Source: Aeromicrobium phragmitis | Lineage (GTDB): Bacteria; Actinomycetota; Actinomycetes; Propionibacteriales; Nocardioidaceae | Length of the DNA: 64,000 nt | NCBI RefSeq assembly: GCF_003674095.1 | Contig: NZ_RDBF01000009.1 | Coordinates: 1-64,000, forward strand | Direction: 5' to 3' | Shown: positions 8,516-17,746 of the stretch, piece after piece | Position numbering within the stretch: the stretch's first letter is position 1 | How the letters are laid out: each line of letters begins with the position of its first letter | Notes under the pieces: model-generated | What the model was told of the DNA's origin: nothing | Seen by the model: only the letters and a program-made list of their open reading frames with translations | The model's database searches: none | Made by a program: the position numbers and the translations under genes

Positions 8516-9121
8516 ATGGGAGCACGGCCGCCGGTGACGCTGCGGGACGCGACGATCGATGACGCCGAGAAGCTGATCCGGCTGTGGGCTGCCTGTGCCG
8601 CCGCGGCCGGCGATGAGCATTCCGACACGTTCAGCCAGCAGCTGCTGTGGCGTGAGCCGACGTGTGAGGAGGCCGCCGAAGCCCTCGCCTTCAACTTCGC
8701 GCGGCGCGGACGCCGCATCATCGTCGCCGTCGACGAGCACGAGCAGGTCGTGGGCGCCGTCGTCGGTGATCTCGGCACGCTCACCCCGATCAGCGGGTCG
8801 CGCATCCTGATCGTCACCGACATTCAGGTCGCACCGGAGTTCCGCCGCAAGTCCATCGCCACCGTGTTGCTCTCGGCGATGGCCGCGCACGCTGAGGAGC
8901 AGGGGTGCGAGATCACCCTCGCCTCGGTGCCCGTCCACGCACGCGAGTCCAACCGCTATCTCGCCAAACTCGGCTTCAACCAGATCGCTGTGCTGCGCGC
9001 GACGCAGACGAGTCGCCTGCGGGCTCGGCTCGACGGCAAGGTCGCGTACTCCAAGGTGACGGGTCGGCTGCTGGCCGTGCGGCGCACGCTGCGACGCCGC
9101 GTGGGCAGCCCGGTCGGCTGA
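8516..9121 (+). CDS. GNAT family N-acetyltransferase
   Basis: A 201-residue protein with one acetyltransferase domain. VTLRDATIDDAEKLIRLW is the N-terminal strand and helix. Central strands AVDEHEQVVGAVVGDLG and ILIVTDIQVAPEFRRKSIATVLL include the acetyl-CoA loop (consensus Q/R-x-x-G/A), here R-K-S-I-A, somewhat degenerate. ESNRYLAKLGFNQIAV closes the fold. A basic tail of about 45 residues follows. The acceptor substrate is unknown. It stands alone between livH and polA. Confidence 0.85.
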   Translation: MGARPPVTLRDATIDDAEKLIRLWAACAAAAGDEHSDTFSQQLLWREPTCEEAAEALAFNFARRGRRIIVAVDEHEQVVGAVVGDLGTLTPISGSRILIVTDIQVAPEFRRKSIATVLLSAMAAHAEEQGCEITLASVPVHARESNRYLAKLGFNQIAVLRATQTSRLRARLDGKVAYSKVTGRLLAVRRTLRRRVGSPVG

Positions 9122-9151
9122 CCGTCGGTCCTTCCTGTCGGCCTCTCGGTC

Positions 9152-9157
9152 TAGGGT
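9152..9157 (+). promoter_or_regulatory. -10 element of polA, leaderless type
   Basis: TAGGGT is followed by seven bases and then GTG at 9165. The possible upstream GTG at 9156 overlaps this hexamer, which argues for the later start. Confidence 0.55.
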
Positions 9158-9164
9158 GGCTGTC

Positions 9165-11828
9165 GTGGACCGACTCCTGCTGATCGACGGCCATTCAGTC
9201 GCTTACCGCGCCTTCTTCGCGCTACCGGTGGAGAACTTCTCCACCACCACGGGGCAGAGCACGAACGCTGTCTTCGGGTTCACCTCGATGCTCATCAACG
9301 TGCTGCGCGACGAGCGGCCCACCCATGTCGGTGTCGCGTTCGACGTCTCGCGCGCCTCGTTCCGCACGGAGCAGTACGCGGAGTACAAGGCCAATCGCTC
9401 CGCGTCGCCGCAGGAGTTCAAGGGACAGGTCGAGCTCGTCAAGGAGGTGCTGGACGCCCTCGGCATCCAGTACCTCGAGAAGCCCGGTTACGAGGCGGAC
9501 GACGTCATCGGCACGCTCACCCGCCAGGCCGAGGAAGCCGGCATGGAAGTGCTCATCTGCACGGGTGACCGCGACTCCTTCCAGCTGGTCAGCGACCGCA
9601 CCACGATTCTCTACCCGAAGCGGGGCGTCTCCGATCTCGCTCGTATGACACCGGCCGCCGTGGAGGAGAAGTACGGCGTGCCCCCGCAGCGGTATCCGGA
9701 CCTGGCCGCGCTGGTCGGCGAATCGAGCGACAACCTGCCGGGTGTGCCCGGCGTGGGACCCAAGACGGCCGCCAAGTGGATCAACGCCTACGACGGCCTC
9801 GACGGCATCGTGGCGGGCGTCGACGGCATCGGCGGCAAGGCGGGGCAGTCGCTGCGCGACCACCTCGACGACGTCCTTCGCAACCGCCGGCTCAACGCGC
9901 TGGTGTGCGATCTCGACCTGCCGGCAGGACCAACCGACCTCGGTTTCACGACGGAGTGGAACCGCGACGCGATCCACCGGGTCTTCGACGCCTTGGAGTT
10001 CTCGGCGCTGCGCGAGCGGCTGTTCGACTATCTCGGCGGCGGCGACGAAAAGGCATCCGCCGACGCCGCGGTCGAACTCGCTCTCGCGCTTCCGGGGCAG
10101 GGCGAGGTGAAGGCGTGGCTGGACGCCCATGCCACCGGCTCCGTCGTCGGTGTGGACGTGATGGGTGCGCTGCGGCCGTCGGGAGCGCGCGCGGACACCA
10201 TCGCCGTCGCGACGCTCGACGGTCACGGCATGTGGGTCAGCACCGACACGTTGACCGACCAGGACGACGCGGCGCTCGCGGCGTGGTTGGCCGATCCGGA
10301 GCGCGCCAAGGTGCTGCACGACGCCAAGGGGCAGGTTCATGCCCTGGCCGCCCAGGGATGGAGCGTCGACGGAGTCGTGGCGGACACTGCGTTGGCCGCC
10401 TACCTCGTCCGTCCCGACCAGCGTTCCTACGACCTCGCCGATCTAGCGGTGCGCTACCTGCACCGCGAGATCAGCGCCAGCGACGACTCGGGACAGTTGG
10501 CTTTCGACGACGACTCCGCCGGCGCGCAGAGCGCCGTCCAGCGGGCGCGGGCAGCGGTCGATCTGTGGGCCACCTTGGAGCCGCAGGTGGAGCAGCACGG
10601 CGCGCTCGACCTGCTGCGCACCGTCGAGCTTCCGCTCATCCGCGTGTTACGGCAGATGGAGGCCACCGGCATCGCCGTCGACGGTGCGCACCTCGACGCA
10701 TTGCACCAGGAGTTCACCGAGCGCATGCTCGGCGCGGCGCAGGACGCCTACGCGGTGATCGGCCGCGAGGTGAACCTCGGGTCGCCCAAGCAGTTGCAGG
10801 TCGTGCTCTTCGAAGAGCTCGCGATGCCCAAGACCAAGCGCACCAAGACCGGCTACACCACCGACGCTGACGCGCTCCAGTCGTTGTACGCCAAGACCGA
10901 GCATCCCTTCCTGGAGCATCTGCTGGCCCACCGCGACGTCACCCGGTTGCGGCAGACCGTCGAGGGGCTGCAGAAGACCGTTCAGTCCGACGGTCGCATC
11001 CACACGACCTACTACCAGACGATCGCGGCGACCGGGCGGCTGAGCTCCGCCGACCCCAACCTGCAGAACATCCCCATCCGCACCGAGTCGGGACGGCGGA
11101 TTCGCGAGGCGTTCTGCGTCGGTGAGGGCTTCGAAACGCTCCTGACGGCCGATTACAGCCAGATCGAGATGCGCATCATGGCGCACCTGTCCGAGGACGC
11201 CGACCTCATCGAGGCGTTCCGGTCCGGGCACGACTTCCACACCGTCATGGCGGCCAAGGTCTTCGACCGCGCGCCCGACGACATCGACGGCGGGTTGCGG
11301 GCCCGCATCAAGGCGATGAACTACGGCCTCGCCTACGGTCTGTCCTCATACGGGCTGGGGCAGCAGCTCGGCATCACCCCGGGCGAGGCGCAGGTCCTGA
11401 TGGACGACTACTTCCAGACGTTCGGTGGAGTGCGCGACTATCTGCAGGGTGTGGTCGACGACGCCCGCCAGACGGGTTTCACCGAGACCATCATGGGGCG
11501 CCGCCGGTACTTGCCCGATCTGCAGAGCGACAACCGGCAGCGTCGAGAGATGGCCGAACGCATGGCGCTCAACGCCCCGATTCAGGGGTCGGCCGCAGAC
11601 ATCATCAAGGTCGCGATGCTGGGCGTCGAGCGAGCGCTCCGCGAGTCCGGGCTACGGTCACGCATGCTGCTGCAGGTGCACGACGAGTTGGTGCTCGAGG
11701 TCGCGCGCGGCGAGCTCGACCGCGTCGAGAGCCTCGTCCGCGAGCAGATGGCCGGTGCGGCCGCGTTGTCGGTGCCGCTGGACGTCTCGGTCGGCGTCGG
11801 TCGGACGTGGCACGAGGCCGGGCACTAG
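9165..11828 (+). CDS. polA: DNA polymerase I
   Basis: Replication and repair polymerase that removes RNA primers, 887 residues. Residues 1-290 are the 5' nuclease (DRLLLIDGHSVAYRAFF, EADDVIG, GDRDSFQLV, GVPGVGPKTAAKW). Residues about 300-490 are the exonuclease-like domain, but the metal-binding D-x-E is replaced by VDVMGA and the late YxxxD motif is not recognisable, so proofreading is probably absent, as in mycobacterial Pol I. Residues about 500-887 are the polymerase, with motif A DYSQIEMR near 662, motif B around AMNYGLAYGLS near 716, and motif C QVHDELVLE near 837. The start at 9165 is preferred over 9156 because 9156 lies within the -10 element. Confidence 0.97.
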   Translation: MDRLLLIDGHSVAYRAFFALPVENFSTTTGQSTNAVFGFTSMLINVLRDERPTHVGVAFDVSRASFRTEQYAEYKANRSASPQEFKGQVELVKEVLDALGIQYLEKPGYEADDVIGTLTRQAEEAGMEVLICTGDRDSFQLVSDRTTILYPKRGVSDLARMTPAAVEEKYGVPPQRYPDLAALVGESSDNLPGVPGVGPKTAAKWINAYDGLDGIVAGVDGIGGKAGQSLRDHLDDVLRNRRLNALVCDLDLPAGPTDLGFTTEWNRDAIHRVFDALEFSALRERLFDYLGGGDEKASADAAVELALALPGQGEVKAWLDAHATGSVVGVDVMGALRPSGARADTIAVATLDGHGMWVSTDTLTDQDDAALAAWLADPERAKVLHDAKGQVHALAAQGWSVDGVVADTALAAYLVRPDQRSYDLADLAVRYLHREISASDDSGQLAFDDDSAGAQSAVQRARAAVDLWATLEPQVEQHGALDLLRTVELPLIRVLRQMEATGIAVDGAHLDALHQEFTERMLGAAQDAYAVIGREVNLGSPKQLQVVLFEELAMPKTKRTKTGYTTDADALQSLYAKTEHPFLEHLLAHRDVTRLRQTVEGLQKTVQSDGRIHTTYYQTIAATGRLSSADPNLQNIPIRTESGRRIREAFCVGEGFETLLTADYSQIEMRIMAHLSEDADLIEAFRSGHDFHTVMAAKVFDRAPDDIDGGLRARIKAMNYGLAYGLSSYGLGQQLGITPGEAQVLMDDYFQTFGGVRDYLQGVVDDARQTGFTETIMGRRRYLPDLQSDNRQRREMAERMALNAPIQGSAADIIKVAMLGVERALRESGLRSRMLLQVHDELVLEVARGELDRVESLVREQMAGAAALSVPLDVSVGVGRTWHEAGH

Positions 11829-11834
11829 GGCGCG

Positions 11835-13106
11835 TCAGGGTGTCCGGGCCGGTGCTGAGCGACGCTCGGTTACCAGCGGCAGAGCAAGCAGCACCGCGCA
11901 CAACGTTCCCGAGCATCCCGCGACGATGAGCACGAGCCCCGTCGTCTCGACGTCGAGCGCGTACGCGAGGGCCACGACGAACGCGAGCGCGACCCAGATG
12001 AGCGCTGTCGCGCCCTTCGCGCGGCGGGCCAGGGCGTCGAACACGAGCATGTGCGCCAGCGCGAGGAACGAGCCGGAGAGTGCGAACAGCCACAACCGGT
12101 CGGCGATCTCGGCGTACTGCGGACCGCCGACGAGCGCGAGCGCGAGCTGCGGCAACGCGAGGGTTCCGCCGATGACGCAGATTCCGAGGAGCGTCACCGC
12201 GGCGGCTGCCACCAGACGCGAGCGATGGCTTTCGTCGCGCGAAAGCGTCGGGAACAACACGACGCTGACGAACTGGGGGAGGAACAACGTGGCTTTCGTG
12301 AGGATCAGGCCGGCAGCGTAGAGACCGCTGTCGTGAGGGTCGAACAGGTTCCGGGCGATGAGGGCGTCGGCGTTGCTGAGGACGAAGTAGGACAACAGTG
12401 CGAACGCCGATCCGGCCGTCTCCGTCAGAAGCGGGCGCACGTCGTCGTGTACACCGCGGATGCGCAACAGGCCCAGCCCGGCGATGACCGGCAACCACGC
12501 GCCGACCGCCAAACCGAGCATGGCACCGGTCGCGTCGGAGAACAGCAGGATGCCGGCACAGCCTCCGATGAGCCGGCCGAAGCCGTTGCCCAGGTAGATG
12601 GCGGACAGCTTGTGCCAGCGCTCGCAGCCCTGGGCGACCCCCGCCTGTGCCCCCATGACGGTCAACGGCACGATCATCGCGCCGCATAACGCGACGGGAA
12701 CAGGAGAGTCGAGGCGCAGCGCCGGTGTCATGATCACGGTGGAGCAGGCGACCACGACGCCCACCGCGGTGGAGACGCCCCACGTCACGCGGGAGGCGGC
12801 CCCGATGATCGCGGCCCGGCGTTCTGCCGGAGCTACCGACAGTTTGCGCGCGATGGTCGCTTGGAGTCCCAACGACACGACGTTGGCGACGAGGATGATG
12901 CTCAGCAGTGCCGTCACGGCGCCGAATTCCGCCGGGATCAGCATGCGCGCGGCCACCAGGTTGAAGCCGTAGGTGACGACGTTCATGACCATCATCGCAG
13001 CGGCGACGAGCGTCGCAGAACGGAGGCGGACCTGCACGATAACTGAACTTACGGCAGACGGGACCGCTCTGCCGAAGCTGGTAGCAAACTCGCTCGGCGG
13101 GGTCAT
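11835..13106 (-). CDS. Oligosaccharide flippase-like membrane protein (MOP superfamily)
   Basis: A polytopic protein of about 423 residues with roughly 12 hydrophobic segments. The opening pattern VVTYGFNLVAARMLIPAEFGAVTALLSI matches polysaccharide transporters of the MATE/MOP superfamily. Such proteins move lipid-linked sugars across the membrane, but no glycosyltransferases are nearby to suggest a substrate. The start is uncertain: ATG at 13106 has no Shine-Dalgarno, while a GTG some 70 bases further in lies 8 bases after TAAGTT. It ends 6 bases from the polA stop, tail to tail. Confidence 0.75.
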   Translation of the reverse strand: MTPPSEFATSFGRAVPSAVSSVIVQVRLRSATLVAAAMMVMNVVTYGFNLVAARMLIPAEFGAVTALLSIILVANVVSLGLQATIARKLSVAPAERRAAIIGAASRVTWGVSTAVGVVVACSTVIMTPALRLDSPVPVALCGAMIVPLTVMGAQAGVAQGCERWHKLSAIYLGNGFGRLIGGCAGILLFSDATGAMLGLAVGAWLPVIAGLGLLRIRGVHDDVRPLLTETAGSAFALLSYFVLSNADALIARNLFDPHDSGLYAAGLILTKATLFLPQFVSVVLFPTLSRDESHRSRLVAAAAVTLLGICVIGGTLALPQLALALVGGPQYAEIADRLWLFALSGSFLALAHMLVFDALARRAKGATALIWVALAFVVALAYALDVETTGLVLIVAGCSGTLCAVLLALPLVTERRSAPARTP

Positions 13107-13197
13107 ACCCAAATCCGCGAAAGTGTGATCTGATTCACTCCGGAGAAGGGAGTTCTCGGGCCTCACCCCCATCGTTTCGAGGCCCGAGCAGTCACAC

Positions 13198-13728
13198 ATG
13201 ACCAAGGGAGAGTTGGTCGCCGGTGCCCTGTTGGCGCTGGCGGCCGTTGTATTCGTATTGCTCGGCGAGAGTCTGGACCTCGGCATTGCCTTCGTGGCGA
13301 TCCTCGGAATCGGGCTGGGCGCCGTCATCGCTCTGGTACCGCATCGATCGCTCGGCCTGCGGGTCGCTGCGTTCGCTGTGGGCCTCGTCGTCGCCTGGGT
13401 CGGTTACGCCCTGCGCGTCGCCGTGCTTCCCGACACGTCCGTCGGCCGTGCCGCGACCGTCGCGGGCGTCATCCTCGTGCTGACGGCCATCACGGCAGTG
13501 GCGCGCGGTCGCCTGCCGTTCTGGGCCGTACTGCTCGGGGCCGCCGGTTTCGCCGGTGCCTACGAGCACGTGTTCGCCGAGAACCCGCCGCTGTTCGCCA
13601 CCGAATCCGTGTCCACGATGACGAGCCTGCTGCTCGCGGTCGTGGTGGGACTCGTCGTGACGGTGCTGTGCGTGGATCCAGGGTCGCAGTCGCGCTCGGC
13701 CACGGCCGACGAGAGGGAGTTGGTCTGA
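13198..13728 (+). CDS. Small polytopic membrane protein of unknown function
   Basis: A 176-residue protein with about six hydrophobic stretches (GALLALAAVVFVLLG, IAFVAILGIGLGAVIALV, LRVAAFAVGLVVAWVGYAL, ATVAGVILVLTAITAV, PFWAVLLGAAGFAGA, LLLAVVVGLVVTVL) and a short charged C-terminus. I recognise no family. Its stop overlaps the start of the repeat protein by one base (TGATG), so the two are almost certainly translated together. A membrane partner or anchor for that protein is a reasonable guess, nothing more. Confidence 0.75.
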   Translation: MTKGELVAGALLALAAVVFVLLGESLDLGIAFVAILGIGLGAVIALVPHRSLGLRVAAFAVGLVVAWVGYALRVAVLPDTSVGRAATVAGVILVLTAITAVARGRLPFWAVLLGAAGFAGAYEHVFAENPPLFATESVSTMTSLLLAVVVGLVVTVLCVDPGSQSRSATADERELV

Positions 13729-16364
13729 TGTTCTCGAAGCGTAAGTACGCGGTGGCCACCATGGCTGCGGTCAGCGGATGCCTGCTCGTCGCCGCTCAGG
13801 CGCCGATCGCTGGAGCGGTGTCCGCTGCGTCGGGCGTCTCCGGCGACGTGTCGATCACGAACACGGAGACCGTCGACGCCAAGCTCACGGCGGACGGCCG
13901 GGTGTCGTCGCAGCGGGTCTATGACCAGCTGGTGCTGAAGGGCGACGGATCGGTCGAGATCGACAATCCGGTGGCCGACGGGGCCCGGAACCTCAACGGC
14001 TTCGGAGGGGTTTCGGTTCGCGACGGGAAACAGCGCGTCTCGACGAGTGTCAAGGGCGAGAAGGCGTACCGCACCGTGGCGGACTACGACGGTGAGTTGC
14101 CGGTCGACGTCCGTGTGGAATATCGACTCGACGGCGAGAAGGTCGAGCCCAAGGACATCGTCGGCAAGAGCGGCACCCTCGAGGTGACGTACCACGTGCG
14201 GAACATGACCGGCGAGCAGCAGGACGTCACCTACGTGGACGGCGAGGGCAGGACCAGGACCTCGACCATGGCGGTCGTCGTGCCGCTGGTCGGCTCGATG
14301 TCGACCGTCCTGCCGGCGAACTTCACCAACGTGCAGTCCGAGCAAGCCAACGCGGCAGGCGACGGCAAGGGCGGGACGCTCCTGTCCTTCACGATGACCT
14401 TGTTCCCGCCGATCGGCGCTGACCGCACGACCTTCGGCTACACCGCCGAGATCGAAGACGGTCTCGTGCCGGAGGCGAACATGTCGGTGCTTCCGGTCAA
14501 CCCGCTGACGAGCCCGTCGTTCGCGGGAGGTGCCGCGAGCTACAAGGGCGGCGCGGATTCGGGTGCGGAACTGACCGAGGGTGCCGCCACCATCGATCAG
14601 AACCTGCTGAAGATCCGCGACGGAGCCGAGGAGCTCGTCGCCGGCATCCTCCAACTCGATGCGGGTGCCGGCGAGCTCAAGGACGGAACCGGCCAGCTCT
14701 CGACCGGAGCCAAGAAGCTCAGTGTTGGAGCACGAGATCTCAATTCCGGAGCTTGGCAACTTCGTGACGGTGCAGCCCAAGCGGACGATGGGGCACGCCG
14801 ACTCAGCTCGGGTGCCTCCGAATTGCGAGCAGGTTCGGCGCAACTTCGAGCAGGCGCGGGGCAGGTCAGTGATGGAAACGCCGCCCTGTTCGTCGGCCTT
14901 CAGCAGATCGCTGCAGGTGCTGCTGCGCTGTGGGCTGGAAGCACGGATCTCGATGAAGGTGCCTCGCTCCTAGTAACTGGTGCCGGCGCTCTGGATGATG
15001 GGGCCCAGCAGCTTAACGGTGGCCTCGGTGCTCTCGCCGATGGGACCTCGGATGCTGTGGCGGGGTCTGAGACCTTGAGTGCGGGCGCCATCGCACTCGC
15101 AGACGGCGCTGAAGCGCTTGACGGCGGGCTCGAAGAGGCGGCAAAGGTTCCTGCTCAGCTCATCGCCGGGATGAACCAGCTGTCGACCGGGTTGGACCAG
15201 TTGGCGAGTGGTTTGCCTCGAGCGCGAGATGGGGCGGGAGCAGTCGCTGGCGGACTGACCCAGTTGAGCGGGTCGCTGGCGCAGGTCATCACTGGTCTGC
15301 AGTCAGTACGAGGATTCTCCAATCTAATCGCTGATCCTGAGGAAAGGCAGGCGTTCGAAACGACGGTGGACCAGCTGATCGGCGGACTCCAACAGTCGAA
15401 TGCCGGAGTGACGAGCAGCATGCTGCCTGCGCTCGAACAGGTGGTAGCAGGTCTGCAATTTGCTATCGACGGGGTGGGCGACCAGTCCGAACCGGCCAGC
15501 TTGCGCGGTGGTGCCGCAGCTGTGACGAGCGGGCTGGAGCTCCTGGATGTCGGTCTTGTCGCAGCTAGAATTGGCGCGGGCGATGTGCTTGGCGGCGCCG
15601 TCCTTCTGCGCGATGGTCTGGGTGATCTAGCGGGTGGACTGAGCGACCTCGACGCTGGCGCAGGGGCGCTTCTAACAGGAGCCGGCGATTTGGCCGCGGG
15701 GACTTTTCAGCTCCGGGAGAACTCCCAGATGCTGAAGCAGGGGACGACGGAGTTATCCCACGGTTCTGGGCTCGTTAGCGCAGGTGCAACAGATGCAGCG
15801 GGAGCGTCGGGTCAGTTGGCTGCTGGTTCAGCTCAACTTGCCGGCGGTGCCAATCAACTTGATGGAGGCCTCGCGCAGTTGGCTCCCGGTGCGGGCGAAC
15901 TGGCGAATGGGACGGCGCGTCTCGCGACCGGAAGTGGGCAACTCGCGGCCGGTACGGCCGAGCTCGCTCCCGGTGCGCGAGAACTGGCTGCCGGCGCGGG
16001 CAAGCTCGACGCGGGTGCCGGCCGGCTGGCTGACGGTCTCGGACAGGCGGCGGGCTCGGCCCCGCAGCTTCCCGAGGGTGCGCAGCAGCTGTCGGATCAA
16101 GGCACGTCGCAGCTGAAGAACGTCGGCAACGCGACGGCGATGGACTACGGACAGAAGTACGCGCTGATCGAGGCGGGTGCCGAGCGTGCCGCCGAGCTGC
16201 AGCCGTACGGAAGCCCGGAGGGCGCCGTCTCACGTGCGGCATACAAGCTGACGTTCGCCGCCGAGGACGGCGAGGATCGCGCCAACCTGGTGCGCGGTGG
16301 CGCGGCCGCCGCCATCGCCCTGCTCGGACTCGGCGGACTCGCCATCCGGCGCAAGCTGAGCTGA
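13728..16364 (+). CDS. Secreted, membrane-anchored L-x-x-G heptad repeat protein
   Basis: An 878-residue surface protein. Residues 1-36 are a signal peptide; about 45-270 are a probably beta-rich domain of unknown family; about 290-790 are dozens of seven-residue units of the form G-A-x-x-L-x-x, like the xxxLxxG repeats of YhgE/Pip-type proteins; a hydrophobic helix and RRK follow at the C-terminus (IALLGLGGLAIRRKLS). There is no LPxTG motif, so it is probably anchored by the helix. The repeats likely form a long coiled or helical rod. A central non-repeated stretch with PEERQAFETTVDQLIGG breaks the array. Third codon positions in the repeats are much richer in A and T than those of its neighbours. 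Function unknown. Confidence 0.8.
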   Translation: MFSKRKYAVATMAAVSGCLLVAAQAPIAGAVSAASGVSGDVSITNTETVDAKLTADGRVSSQRVYDQLVLKGDGSVEIDNPVADGARNLNGFGGVSVRDGKQRVSTSVKGEKAYRTVADYDGELPVDVRVEYRLDGEKVEPKDIVGKSGTLEVTYHVRNMTGEQQDVTYVDGEGRTRTSTMAVVVPLVGSMSTVLPANFTNVQSEQANAAGDGKGGTLLSFTMTLFPPIGADRTTFGYTAEIEDGLVPEANMSVLPVNPLTSPSFAGGAASYKGGADSGAELTEGAATIDQNLLKIRDGAEELVAGILQLDAGAGELKDGTGQLSTGAKKLSVGARDLNSGAWQLRDGAAQADDGARRLSSGASELRAGSAQLRAGAGQVSDGNAALFVGLQQIAAGAAALWAGSTDLDEGASLLVTGAGALDDGAQQLNGGLGALADGTSDAVAGSETLSAGAIALADGAEALDGGLEEAAKVPAQLIAGMNQLSTGLDQLASGLPRARDGAGAVAGGLTQLSGSLAQVITGLQSVRGFSNLIADPEERQAFETTVDQLIGGLQQSNAGVTSSMLPALEQVVAGLQFAIDGVGDQSEPASLRGGAAAVTSGLELLDVGLVAARIGAGDVLGGAVLLRDGLGDLAGGLSDLDAGAGALLTGAGDLAAGTFQLRENSQMLKQGTTELSHGSGLVSAGATDAAGASGQLAAGSAQLAGGANQLDGGLAQLAPGAGELANGTARLATGSGQLAAGTAELAPGARELAAGAGKLDAGAGRLADGLGQAAGSAPQLPEGAQQLSDQGTSQLKNVGNATAMDYGQKYALIEAGAERAAELQPYGSPEGAVSRAAYKLTFAAEDGEDRANLVRGGAAAAIALLGLGGLAIRRKLS

Positions 16365-16419
16365 CGCGAACGACGAACCGGGATGTGCTGGCGAAGGCCG
16401 GCGCATCCCGGTTCGTCGT

Positions 16420-16425
16420 TACAGT
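16420..16425 (+). promoter_or_regulatory. -10 element of the M18 aminopeptidase gene, leaderless type
   Basis: TACAGT is followed by exactly six bases (GGCGGC) and the ATG at 16432. Confidence 0.6.
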
Positions 16426-16431
16426 GGCGGC

Positions 16432-17688
16432 ATGGTGAACGCCTCCGCAACCGACCTGTGCCGTTTCGTCGACGCGTCGCCGAGTCCCTTCCACGCCGTG
16501 CAGACCGCCGCCGACGAGCTCAGCGCCGCCGGGTTCCAGCGCGTCGAAGAGACGGCAGCGTGGCCCTCCGCGGCGGGCCGCTACTACGTCCAGCGCGGCG
16601 GTTCGCTCATCGCTTGGGCGACGGCCGGGGGCGCTCCGGCCCACACAGGATTCCGTGTCGTCGGCGCCCACACCGACAGCCCCAACCTGCGTGTCAAGCA
16701 GCACTATGACGTGCGCTTCGACGGCATCGGGGTCGTCGCACTCGAGCCGTACGGCGGCCCGATCATCGACAGCTGGCTCGACCGCGACCTCGCCCTCGCC
16801 GGGCGGCTGGTGCTCAAGGGTGGCCGCGAGGTGTTGGTGCACACCGAGGAGCCGGTGGTCCGCGTCCCACATCTGGCGATTCACCTCGACCGCGGCGGCA
16901 GCGAGATCGACCGGCAGCGTCACCTCAACGGCATCTGGAGCCTGGGGGAGCAGAACCTCCTCGCCTGGCTCGCCGAGCGTGCCGACGTGCCAGGCGACGA
17001 TGTCGTCGGCTTCGAGCTGATGACAGCCGATGCTGCGCCGAGCGTCCTCTACGGCCCGCAGGACGAGTTCGTCGCCGCGCCCCGCCTGGACAACCAGGCC
17101 ACGTGTTTCGCCGGGCTTCGGGCGTTCCTCGCCGCGGACCGGCCCGCGGGGCCGCACCACACCATGCTGGTGCTGTTCGACCACGAGGAGGTCGGCAGCA
17201 CCTCCGAGCGCGGTGCGCAGTCCGATCTGCTGGCCACCACGATCGAGCGGATCGTGCTCGCCGCCGGCGGCAGCCGCGACGACTACCACCGGGCCATCGC
17301 TGCGTCCGTGTGCGCCTCGGGCGACATGGCCCACGCCACGCACCCCAACTACGCGGACAAACACGAGCCGCTCCACCGCATCACGATGGGCGGGGGACCG
17401 GTGCTCAAGGTGAACCAGAACCTCCGGTACGCCACGGACGCCCGTGGTACCGCGATCTTCGCGCAGGCGTGCGAGGAGGCCGGGGTTCGGCTCCAGCGCT
17501 ACGTCCACCGCGCCGACCTCCCGTGCGGCTCGACGATCGGCCCGTTGAGCGCCGCCCGCACCGGGATGTTGACGATCGACGTCGGAGCTCCGCAGCTGGC
17601 CATGCATGCTGCGCGCGAGACCATGGCGTCCGCCGACATCGAGCTCTATGCCCGCGCGCTGGCCGCATTCCTCGCGCCCGGAAGCTGA
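16432..17688 (+). CDS. apeB: M18 family metalloaminopeptidase
   Basis: Cytoplasmic zinc aminopeptidase of the aspartyl aminopeptidase family, 418 residues, usual length. Metal ligands and catalytic residues appear in GAHTDSPNLRVK (H, D), the DNQATCFAG region, LFDHEEVGSTSERGAQS (catalytic and metal-binding glutamates) and the C-terminal GPLSAARTGMLTIDVGAPQLAMHAARE. The N-terminal DLCRFVDASPSPFHAV is typical of M18. It has its own leaderless-type promoter and no operon partner. Cleavage of acidic N-terminal residues is inferred from the family. Confidence 0.93.
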   Translation: MVNASATDLCRFVDASPSPFHAVQTAADELSAAGFQRVEETAAWPSAAGRYYVQRGGSLIAWATAGGAPAHTGFRVVGAHTDSPNLRVKQHYDVRFDGIGVVALEPYGGPIIDSWLDRDLALAGRLVLKGGREVLVHTEEPVVRVPHLAIHLDRGGSEIDRQRHLNGIWSLGEQNLLAWLAERADVPGDDVVGFELMTADAAPSVLYGPQDEFVAAPRLDNQATCFAGLRAFLAADRPAGPHHTMLVLFDHEEVGSTSERGAQSDLLATTIERIVLAAGGSRDDYHRAIAASVCASGDMAHATHPNYADKHEPLHRITMGGGPVLKVNQNLRYATDARGTAIFAQACEEAGVRLQRYVHRADLPCGSTIGPLSAARTGMLTIDVGAPQLAMHAARETMASADIELYARALAAFLAPGS

Positions 17689-17740
17689 TTCGGGAACATT
17701 TTCTGCTCGCCCCGGGTTATGTGTGACGACGAGCGTGGCG

Positions 17741-17746
17741 TACCCT
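17741..17746 (+). promoter_or_regulatory. Candidate -10 element and long leader of rpsA
   Basis: TACCCT lies about 150 bases before the rpsA ATG, so the transcript would carry a long leader (about 17753-17897). S1 represses its own translation through the leader in E. coli. Whether that holds here is unknown; no obvious conserved structure was recognised. Confidence 0.35.

Noticed and set aside
9156-9164. GTG at 9156 as the PolA start
   Set aside because: The codon overlaps the -10 hexamer TAGGGT, so it could not be in the transcript.
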